From Candidatus Fermentibacterota bacterium (GTDB lineage: Bacteria > Fermentibacterota > Fermentibacteria > Fermentibacterales > JCC-6): DNA of 59,965 nucleotides. Made by a program: the position numbers and the translations under genes. Where the stretch lies: NCBI GenBank assembly GCA_030592645.1, contig JAUVIR010000008.1, forward strand, positions 1 through 59,965, written 5' to 3'. The notes below the pieces were generated by a model. The model was not told the origin of the DNA. It saw nothing but the letters and a program-made list of their open reading frames with translations, and ran no database searches. This document shows, piece after piece, positions 53,532 to 59,965 of the stretch. Within the stretch, counting starts at the first letter, position 1. The number at the start of each line of letters is the position of its first letter.

Positions 53532-54740
53532 ATGCAGAAATTCATCCATCGGAAGTCAGAACCATTGCTGAAACAGCTGGCAGGACACTATCCAGTCGTA
53601 ACCCTTACGGGCCCCCGACAGTCAGGAAAAACTACCATCTGTCGTATGGCATTCCCCGATATGGTATATGCCAACCTGGAAGAACCGGATACACGTGAAT
53701 TTGCTGCAACCGATTCCAGAGGTTTTCTGGCACAGTTTCCCGATGGTGCTATTCTTGACGAAATTCAGCGCGTTCCGGAACTCACTTCATTCATTCAGGC
53801 TGCCGTGGATACCGTAGATTTCAAAGGTAATTACATTCTGACAGGCAGTCAGAATCTGTGTGTGCGTAATACTATTAATCAGTCACTTGCCGGACGAACA
53901 GCGCTCCAGACTCTTCTGCCTTTCTCCTTCGATGAAATTTCGGATCATTGGGTTGTTTCGAGTATTGACCAGTTGATCTATAACGGCGGTTACCCGCGGA
54001 TCTATCACAGAGAACTGAATCCAACACAGGCTCTGTCCGACTATGCCGCTACATATATTGAACGGGATGTCAGACAACTGAGCATGATACGTGACCTGAC
54101 CGTTTTTCAAAGGTTTCTGGGCCTTTGTGCGGGAAGGGTGGGCCAGCTGCTCAATTTTTCTAATCTGAGTAACGATTCGGGGGTATCGCAGCCAACGATA
54201 ATGGAATGGCTGTCTCTTCTGGAAGCCAGCTACATCTGTTTCAGGCTTCCACCATATTTCGCGAATATCTCTAAAAGGCTTGTGAAATCTCCCAAACTTT
54301 ATTTCTACGATGTCGGGCTTGCGGCTTATCTTATGGGGATAAACTCTGTGGAGCAGATTGCAGTGCACCCCCTGCGGGGAATGCTTTTCGAAAACCTTAT
54401 CATCACTGAAGTTATGAAGTTTTTCTTCAATGAGGGGCAGAAACCAGCCCTTATGTTCTACCGCGACAGCAACGGGAACGAAGTTGATCTACTGATTCAG
54501 CACGGCGCAGAAATCGTTCCCATTGAGATCAAATCTGCTGCTACTGTAAGCAGGAGCTTCTTCAAAGGCTTAAAGCAATTCAGAGCCAATGTGAGTGCAT
54601 CAACTGACGGAGTCCTCATCTATGGAGGAAGCGATACACGAATGCAGAATGATATGCAGGTTACGAACCTCGAGAATCTTACCGCAGTATTAACTTCAAT
54701 CAAACACGGTGGAATCAAACCCCCTGAAGTTCACCGATAG
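53532..54740 (+). CDS. AAA ATPase with DUF4143 domain
   Basis: 402 residues from ATG 53532, with GAGGG upstream. An AAA_14 ATPase domain has TLTGPRQSGKTTICRMAF (Walker A) and DGAILDEIQRVP (Walker B), with NYILTGSQN as sensor. The DUF4143 domain follows (about 200-370): YIERDVRQLSMIRDL, KLYFYDVGLAAYLMG and ALMFYRDSNGNEVDLLIQHG, then VPIEIKSAATV. The ExK-type end recalls a nuclease-like fold, probably inactive. Such genes are widespread and patchily distributed, with an unknown role. Here the gene stands alone between two diverged copies of a Nudix gene end, a mark of insertion. Confidence 0.92.
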   Translation: MQKFIHRKSEPLLKQLAGHYPVVTLTGPRQSGKTTICRMAFPDMVYANLEEPDTREFAATDSRGFLAQFPDGAILDEIQRVPELTSFIQAAVDTVDFKGNYILTGSQNLCVRNTINQSLAGRTALQTLLPFSFDEISDHWVVSSIDQLIYNGGYPRIYHRELNPTQALSDYAATYIERDVRQLSMIRDLTVFQRFLGLCAGRVGQLLNFSNLSNDSGVSQPTIMEWLSLLEASYICFRLPPYFANISKRLVKSPKLYFYDVGLAAYLMGINSVEQIAVHPLRGMLFENLIITEVMKFFFNEGQKPALMFYRDSNGNEVDLLIQHGAEIVPIEIKSAATVSRSFFKGLKQFRANVSASTDGVLIYGGSDTRMQNDMQVTNLENLTAVLTSIKHGGIKPPEVHR

Positions 54741-54779
54741 ACAGGACTCAGGCAAAAGTGTAACATTTCCCCGGGTGCA

Positions 54780-54842
54780 TCACATAGTAAAAACAGACTT
54801 GTGAATAATCTGACGAATATCCAGTAAGCGGATGCGGATTAC
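54780..54842 (+). pseudogene. Second junction repeat, right copy: relic of a Nudix gene 3' end
   Basis: In frame it reads SHSKNRLVNNLTNIQ with TAA at 54825-54827, matching the ThiD-Nudix end AHNRLVAELMNTL. FSHSKNRLV-like endings are common in Nudix proteins. No upstream continuation exists; the segment before it is the 3' flank of the ATPase gene. Its downstream part overlaps the fabD stop. Confidence 0.6.
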
Positions 54843-55768
54843 GTAAGGGCTTTGAGAGTCTCCTCAAGGGCTTCCCTGTCGTGGGTTCCGTAAACAGTGA
54901 CATCTTTAACCCTTTTCATGAGTCCCTGAAGCACTTTCCCGGGGCCGACTTCAATGAATGTATCAAACCCACTTCTCTGAAGCTTCTTTATAGAATCGGC
55001 CCAGAGAACGGGTGACATAACCTGTTTCTTCAGCATTCTTTTCGCTTCATCACCACTTCGGATCAGATCAGCAGTGACATTTGCCACTACGGGTATTTCA
55101 GGCTCGTAAAAACCAGCATCATCAAGTGCGCTCTCAAGACCCTTGGCGGCATCCTTCATAAGAGGTGAATGCCATGCCCCTGAAACCTGAAGAGGTATGA
55201 TCTTTCTGGCGCCCATTTTCTTGCAGAGCGCCCCGGCCTTCTTCAGAGCATCCCTCGCTCCGGAGATAACAACCTGCCCATCTGAATTAACGTTGGCTAT
55301 TCCCACGGGACCGATGGCGGAGGCTTCCTCAACACATTTCCGGGCATCTTCGAGGTTTATACCAATAAGGGCAAGCATTCCACCGGGATGCCTGTCCGCA
55401 CATTCCTGCATGAGTTCGCCCCTGATGCGGGTAAGCTTGGCTGCTATTCCCGGCAGTAGAATACCTGCGGTAACCAGTGCGGCATACTCCCCGAGGCTGT
55501 GTCCTGCTGTACCTTCAGGTTTTACTCCGGCGGCTACCAGAACGTTCATGGTGGCTATGCTTACCATGGTGATTGCAGGCTGTACATTATCAGTTCTCGT
55601 CAGGATATCTGCCGGTCCATTAGCGATAATTTCGCTTAATTTATGAACACCTGTCATTTCATCGATCCTGTCAAGAAAATCAACGGCATCAGGATAGTTT
55701 CGAAGAAATTTATCCATGCCTACACTCTGTGATGCCTGCCCGGGAAACAGAAAAGCTAATCTTCCCAT
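54839..55768 (-). CDS. fabD: Malonyl-CoA:ACP transacylase
   Basis: 309 residues. FLFPGQASQSVGM opens the fold. GHSLGEYAALV holds the nucleophile Ser. SGAWHSPLM holds the catalytic His, and VANVTAD is conserved. It loads malonate onto acyl carrier protein for fatty acid synthesis. TTAGGAGGATTGA precedes the ATG. No other fab genes are in the window, so it is detached from the usual cluster. Confidence 0.96.
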   Translation of the reverse strand: MGRLAFLFPGQASQSVGMDKFLRNYPDAVDFLDRIDEMTGVHKLSEIIANGPADILTRTDNVQPAITMVSIATMNVLVAAGVKPEGTAGHSLGEYAALVTAGILLPGIAAKLTRIRGELMQECADRHPGGMLALIGINLEDARKCVEEASAIGPVGIANVNSDGQVVISGARDALKKAGALCKKMGARKIIPLQVSGAWHSPLMKDAAKGLESALDDAGFYEPEIPVVANVTADLIRSGDEAKRMLKKQVMSPVLWADSIKKLQRSGFDTFIEVGPGKVLQGLMKRVKDVTVYGTHDREALEETLKALT

Positions 55769-55849
55769 TCAATCCTCCTAACGATAGCAGAAACAACCAT
55801 CGAAATTCTATATAACAATATGAGACAAACGCAACCCCCGCGTTTTTGC

Positions 55850-57145
55850 CTATTCTCCAATTCTGGGTGTTCGTCCGAGTAGAACCAGCAATCTCGCTTC
55901 CGTTATCAGGCATGATACCCTGGAGGATTCAACCGATGCCTCGGCTTGCGTTACGTTCGACTGGGCATCCAGCAGATCAAGAAGAGAAATGCTTCCGAGG
56001 TCGTAACTCATCATTGAAAGCCTGAGTTTCTCGTCAGCCTGATTCAGAACTTCAAGGGAAAGCTCCCAGCTCATGATAGAACTGATGAGATTGTTATGAG
56101 AAGTCTTAATTAAGCTCTCTATCGAATTCATGAGGGCTTCGTGCGAGGCCTGCTGCCTGAGTACTGATGCTCTTGAAGATTGAATTATGCTTTCGCGGCT
56201 GAATCCGTCAAAGAGTGTCCAGCTGAGTGTAACGGAGGCCTGCCAGCTGTCTCTGTTGGAGAAATCCTCGAAATCAAGTTCATCGTTACTCCAGTTCCAG
56301 CTCCCCCCCGCATTGAGTGATGGCCAGTACGCGCGCCTGCTCGCTTCGTAGCTGTACTCTACCGCCGCAGTTCTCTCTATCGAGGATGCGATCGTATTGC
56401 TACCTGACATATCCAGGCTGTAGTTCATTGCCGTTTCGATTGAAACGGGCTGCAGTACCGCATTGGTATTAACTGTATACCCGGTACCGATAACACCGGC
56501 TGTCTGATACAGGGCGGTGTAGGAATTGGATACCGCCTGATCCTTCCGAAGCAGCGTCAGGTTGTCGGTGCTCTGCTGAACTTCAGCCTGTATCAGTTCA
56601 AGGTTCGTTGCCCCGCCTATCTCGTAGAGAGCCTCTGTTCTCCTTAGCTGCTCTGAACTTCTATCCAGTGCTCTTCTCGAGGAGGCCAGCAGCTGTATAT
56701 CCTCTATAACTCCGTAATATGCCTCAACGACATCCATTGTAAGATCGAGTCTTGCCTGATCCATATCGAACTCCGAAGCGGAAAGTGAATGCCTGCTTCC
56801 GGACAGACGCAGCCAGCTGCTTCCACCGGATGCAAGCAGTTCCTGTGAGATACTGGCGGACATTGACCATGATTCTTTATCGGTATCCGTATAGCCGCCT
56901 GACATATCTGGAGTGGAGCTCCATGAATGCCCGGCGGAGGAACTGAAAGTCAGTCTTGGCCAGAGAAAGGATTCCGAAGATGTCACCGATGCGGAGCTGG
57001 ACATAAGATCGGCAGATGAGATCGTAATACTCGGTGAATTCTCCATTGCCACCCTCACCCATCCGGAAAGATCAAGGGGGAGGGAATCCGTCTGTGCGAA
57101 AAGAACTGAAAGAACCAAAGGCAGAAGAAAGGCGGTATTTTTCAT
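55850..57145 (-). CDS. TolC family outer-membrane efflux protein
   Basis: 431 residues from ATG 57145 (GGAG upstream). A signal peptide (KNTAFLLPLVLSVLFAQ) is followed by two OEP repeats of long helices: ARLDLTMDVVEAYYGVIEDIQ, then LYEIGGATNLELIQAEVQQ, and later SYDLGSISLLDLLDAQSNV. The paired Y-E/D-x-G-x-x-x-L-x-D/E-L-L-x-x-x pattern is typical of TolC/OprM-type channels. Last gene of the dedA-glgA-yip1-tolC operon, 20 bases after the Yip1 gene. No inner-membrane pump is present here, so the partner is unknown. Confidence 0.88.
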   Translation of the reverse strand: MKNTAFLLPLVLSVLFAQTDSLPLDLSGWVRVAMENSPSITISSADLMSSSASVTSSESFLWPRLTFSSSAGHSWSSTPDMSGGYTDTDKESWSMSASISQELLASGGSSWLRLSGSRHSLSASEFDMDQARLDLTMDVVEAYYGVIEDIQLLASSRRALDRSSEQLRRTEALYEIGGATNLELIQAEVQQSTDNLTLLRKDQAVSNSYTALYQTAGVIGTGYTVNTNAVLQPVSIETAMNYSLDMSGSNTIASSIERTAAVEYSYEASRRAYWPSLNAGGSWNWSNDELDFEDFSNRDSWQASVTLSWTLFDGFSRESIIQSSRASVLRQQASHEALMNSIESLIKTSHNNLISSIMSWELSLEVLNQADEKLRLSMMSYDLGSISLLDLLDAQSNVTQAEASVESSRVSCLITEARLLVLLGRTPRIGE

Positions 57146-57165
57146 TCTCGGGCGCTCCGTTTCCG

Positions 57166-57915
57166 TTATGCTTCCGGTGCGAACATCACCGGTAGAGAGA
57201 TAAGCAGAATACCGATAACATATATAGAAAAGCAAAGACGTATCCCCCATGAACGGCTGCGCTGCAGCATTACGGCAAGGCCTCGGCCCCATAGAACCAG
57301 CGCTGTAATTGAAGGAATGTCCACACTCTCCAGAAATCTATAGATAAACACATGAATCCTTGAAGGGGCAACAACATCAACAGGCACAATAATTGAGAGG
57401 TTGAGCCTGATAGACGGCGGAATATCAAGCAGAGAAACAAGAACAACAAGGAACACGCCGGTGAGCATATAAGCGGATTGGGATAGAACTGAAGATGTAA
57501 TGTAGTCCGTGATCCGGCCTACCTTCTCTCCTTCAACGGCGAATACTATACCAAATCCGGCAAGAGCCGCGAGCAGGGCAATTACGCTTCGCTCCACAAG
57601 CCGCGCCATTGGAAGATTCCCGGCCATACGCTTCATTTCCTCAAGCTCACCTGAGAACACGCTGTCAGCCCCTGCAGGAGTGAATCCCTCCGCTTCGAGT
57701 TCAGGCAGTCTTTCGCCTCTCCATACATCCTCAACCTCGGCCCAGTTGATAAGCATTGCAGGCACATATCCAGCAACGGAAATCACTATCACCGCCGCAA
57801 TAATCACCACTCCCGCACTCCTCATGTTCAGAAGGAGGGAATATGCTTTATCCGTTCTCCAGAACTGAGTGAATACGGCAAGCAATGATTCTAATGTATT
57901 CTCCGGAATCTTCAT
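57166..57915 (-). CDS. YIP1 family membrane protein
   Basis: 249 residues with about five membrane helices. SVIALLAALAGFGIVFAVEG and TDYITSSVLSQSAYMLTG resemble the Yip1 membrane domain, and SRIHVFIYRFLESVDIPSITALVLWGRGL is a typical late segment. Function unknown in bacteria. The ATG overlaps the glgA stop by four bases (ATGA). Confidence 0.7.
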   Translation of the reverse strand: MKIPENTLESLLAVFTQFWRTDKAYSLLLNMRSAGVVIIAAVIVISVAGYVPAMLINWAEVEDVWRGERLPELEAEGFTPAGADSVFSGELEEMKRMAGNLPMARLVERSVIALLAALAGFGIVFAVEGEKVGRITDYITSSVLSQSAYMLTGVFLVVLVSLLDIPPSIRLNLSIIVPVDVVAPSRIHVFIYRFLESVDIPSITALVLWGRGLAVMLQRSRSWGIRLCFSIYVIGILLISLPVMFAPEA

Positions 57916-59336
57916 CTTGCCTTTCTGCTGTTAACTGCTCTTGAATATACACCCTCGTAAAGGGGCACTCTGCTCTTCCATGAATTATCCTGTCTCATAC
58001 ACTTCTTCACGAGCCATGCCCATCTGTTTCTTTGGCTGTAGAGATCCCCGGCACGTAGAATACACTTATACAACTCTTCGGGGGCGGCTTTCCTCATTAC
58101 GAACCCGAATCCGCCCTCCTTCTCATCGATAACCGTATCCGCAAGCCCCCCTGTACTGTTCACGAGCGGAACAGCGCCATACCTCATCCCCATCATCTGG
58201 GCAAGGCCGCAGGGCTCGAATCTGCTGGGCATCATTATGATATCGCAGCCGGAAAATATCTGCCTCGCTATGATCTCGTCATACTTCAGATCTACCGCTA
58301 CACTACCGGGGTGTTCCAGGGAAAGTTCTGATAACCTGTCCATATAATATTCGTCGCCGGTCCCCAGTATAACGAACCTTACGCCTCTTGCTACCAGTTT
58401 ACCCATTAATGGGAACAGAAGATCCAACCCCTTCTGCCCCGTCAGTCTTGATACAATCCCGGCGGTCAGTTTTCCGCTGCCCGGATCAAGGTCATGAGTT
58501 TTCAGCAGCTCATTTCTGCATTTCCGTCTCGGTACAATCGAATCAGCGCTGTACGAAGCAGCCAGCGCCCCGTCAGCTGCAGGATTCCAGGCATCGTAAT
58601 CGATACCATTCAGTATTCCTGTAAGATCAGAAGAACGTTCGCGCAGCAGACCATCGAGGCTGAAGCCGAACTCGGGTTTCTGTATCTCCTGCACATAAGT
58701 CCTGCTCACTGTAGTAATCTGGTCTGCGTAGACAATTCCGGATTTGAGAAAACTGAAAGTTCCGAAGAATTCAAGACCGCTCATCGTAAAAAGCGAACGG
58801 GGAAGAAAAGTGTGTACGTACTCCTCCTGAGGAAAGTTCCCCTGAAAATGCATATTATGAATAGTAAATACGACTGCCGGTCTGATGCGGTTCCTCATGT
58901 ACGCCGGAATAAGCCCGGTCTGCCAGTCGTGACAATGGATTATGTCAGGCGGTTTTTCAAGGCTTTCCTGGAAAGCGACAACTGCTCTGCAGAAAAAGGA
59001 GAACCGCAGCGCATTGTCATCGAAGGCGCTTGCATTATCAGGACCATATATCCCCGCTCTATGAAAGTGTTCTTCCTTGCTTACAAAATATGCAGGGATG
59101 GAGGTTCCGGGAATAACCGATTCCGCCAGGCCGAAACTCTCTCCCGCAGAAGTCAGGAATTCTCCGCTGATCCACTTGAAATTCCCGGCTTTTTCAACAT
59201 CTCGATACAGGGGCATGATAATGCTTACATCATGTCCGGCATCGCAAAGGGCTTTGGGAAGGGAACCTGTTACCCCTGCAAGTCCGCCTGTACTTGCGAA
59301 CGGATATGCCTCGGACGCGGCGAAAAGTATCCTCAC
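57912..59336 (-). CDS. glgA: Glycogen synthase
   Basis: 474 residues from GTG 59336, which overlaps the dedA stop by four bases (GTGA) and has AGGGAG upstream; this gives the usual MRILFAASEAYPF start. GT5 features include DIIHCHDWQTGLIPAYMRN, VFTIHNMHFQG, GIVSRLTGQKGLDLL, and MPSRFEPCGLAQMMGMRYG with the EPCGLxQ motif. It extends alpha-1,4-glucan from ADP- or UDP-glucose. The N-terminal nucleotide loop, usually KTGGLAD, reads STGGLAG, so the conserved Lys is Ser and the Asp is Gly. This may alter donor preference. Confidence 0.93.
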   Translation of the reverse strand: MRILFAASEAYPFASTGGLAGVTGSLPKALCDAGHDVSIIMPLYRDVEKAGNFKWISGEFLTSAGESFGLAESVIPGTSIPAYFVSKEEHFHRAGIYGPDNASAFDDNALRFSFFCRAVVAFQESLEKPPDIIHCHDWQTGLIPAYMRNRIRPAVVFTIHNMHFQGNFPQEEYVHTFLPRSLFTMSGLEFFGTFSFLKSGIVYADQITTVSRTYVQEIQKPEFGFSLDGLLRERSSDLTGILNGIDYDAWNPAADGALAASYSADSIVPRRKCRNELLKTHDLDPGSGKLTAGIVSRLTGQKGLDLLFPLMGKLVARGVRFVILGTGDEYYMDRLSELSLEHPGSVAVDLKYDEIIARQIFSGCDIIMMPSRFEPCGLAQMMGMRYGAVPLVNSTGGLADTVIDEKEGGFGFVMRKAAPEELYKCILRAGDLYSQRNRWAWLVKKCMRQDNSWKSRVPLYEGVYSRAVNSRKAR

Positions 59337-59944
59337 CTCATCTCCCTTCGTTTGCGAATTCCAGTAATGAGGAAAATGAGAACAACAACAGCCAGAATGA
59401 TCCAGAGCCATATCTCGAAATGCTTCATGAATCCCTCGGCAGCCTTTATATTGTTTCTGAAAACCGAACCGGCGACGGAAAGCAGCAGGTACCATGCTAA
59501 AGCGCTGAAAGCCATGGGTATTGCGGCCAGAGAAAACCTCATTCCCGAAGATCCCGCCACGAAAACCAGCAGGGACCTTACGCCCGGAATAAACCTGCTT
59601 ACGGCAAGGATCAGAGGACCGCGATCAGCGATCAGGGATTTTGCCCGGTCGATCTTCTCCGGCTCGACCTTTCTCGAAAGCCAGCCTTCAACGAACTGTC
59701 TCCCCGGTTTGTGCCCGGCGTAGAATAGAATACAGCTGGCCAGAATACATCCTGTTACCCCATAGAAAGCAGCTGTCATAAGAGATAGACCGCCTGAAAG
59801 TGCCCACCCGGATATGACTATGAAGAGAATATCTCCAGGAATTGGAGGAAAAAGAGTTTCTGCAAAGGCGATCACTCCCAGAAGCGGCCCTGTCCACGCT
59901 CCAGGCGGGTTATTCGCGAGATATTCAAGTATCCCTTCGATCAA
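59333..59944 (-). CDS. DedA family membrane protein
   Basis: 203 residues, TTG start with AAAGGAT upstream. GVIAFAETLFPPIPGDILF carries the family E-x-x-F/L-P-x-x-PG motif. AVSRFIPGVRSLLVFVAG carries the conserved R-F-x-P-G-x-R. About five membrane helices, ending in a basic tail. DedA proteins are implicated in flipping undecaprenyl phosphate or phospholipids across the inner membrane. First gene of the dedA-glgA-yip1-tolC operon. Confidence 0.93.
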   Translation of the reverse strand: MIEGILEYLANNPPGAWTGPLLGVIAFAETLFPPIPGDILFIVISGWALSGGLSLMTAAFYGVTGCILASCILFYAGHKPGRQFVEGWLSRKVEPEKIDRAKSLIADRGPLILAVSRFIPGVRSLLVFVAGSSGMRFSLAAIPMAFSALAWYLLLSVAGSVFRNNIKAAEGFMKHFEIWLWIILAVVVLIFLITGIRKRREMR

Positions 59945-59965
59945 CTATCCTTTGTCCCTTCAGTG

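Noticed and set aside
58494-59723. Long plus-strand open frame of about 409 codons
   Set aside because: It lies antisense to glgA and dedA, which have clear family motifs and ribosome sites. The translation has no recognisable domain.
1-59965. CRISPR arrays, rRNA genes and intact insertion sequences
   Set aside because: No regularly spaced repeats, no rRNA-like sequence and no transposase or integrase gene were seen.

Overview
The window is about 60 kb of a bacterial chromosome of medium G+C. The organism looks diderm: there is an outer-membrane assembly pair of TamA/BamA and TamB type, a TolC-family protein, several lipoproteins and two PorV-like outer-membrane proteins. At least four exported proteins end in the same kind of C-terminal tail (N-P-F, then a beta-rich stretch with DxxGR, then W, then GxYxxR, then a final LxR or VxK). 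This is the pattern of FlgD-like/type IX sorting tails. Combined with a gingipain-like protease, this points to the FCB group or a related candidate phylum such as Fermentibacterota. That placement is inference from gene content only.

Layout. 0.1-4.5 kb: an exported VCBS-repeat protein, a relic of an exported repeat protein, a TIGR02757 protein and a secreted arginine/agmatine-deiminase-like protein. 4.8-8.4 kb: a two-gene flavo-iron-sulphur dehydrogenase of the HcnABC / proline dehydrogenase type and a zinc-ribbon membrane protein. 8.5-16.1 kb (plus strand): EF-G-like GTPase, membrane protein, C25 protease, beta-propeller lipoprotein, esterase. 16.2-20.1 kb (minus): a compact leuS-ywbE-PNPOx-osmC-cupin operon. 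20.2-26.3 kb: a large PAS/GAF sensor with no visible kinase core, and two PorV-like proteins flanking ndk. 26.4-29.1 kb: a ferredoxin-alpha-(beta+gamma) 2-oxoacid:ferredoxin oxidoreductase operon. 29.2-34.3 kb: a lipoprotein metallo-beta-lactamase, a membrane protein and clpB. 34.5-37.2 kb: a Gfo/Idh/MocA oxidoreductase, then a degenerate ABC ATPase overlapping a membrane permease. 37.2-40.8 kb: an A+T-richer accessory block. 40.9-44.7 kb: alkyladenine glycosylase, HIT protein, methyltransferase, subtilisin. 44.7-50.2 kb: tamA-tamB. 50.4-53.4 kb: DUF1576 membrane protein, a small protein and a ThiD-Nudix fusion. 53.5-54.7 kb: an accessory DUF4143 ATPase. 54.8-59.9 kb: fabD, and a dedA-glgA-yip1-tolC operon.

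The most interesting signals are structural. Two accessory insertions (37.2-40.9 kb and 53.4-54.8 kb) each sit at a convergent gene junction, and each is bracketed by diverged copies of that junction, including the 3' end of the upstream gene. A pseudo-ABC ATPase with all three nucleotide motifs lost keeps its permease partner. A secreted deiminase and a gingipain-like protease carry the same sorting tail, recalling Porphyromonas gingivalis PPAD and gingipains. Two copies of a long inverted repeat occur 18 kb apart. Several genes appear to use non-standard start codons. No tRNA, rRNA, CRISPR array or intact transposase was seen.
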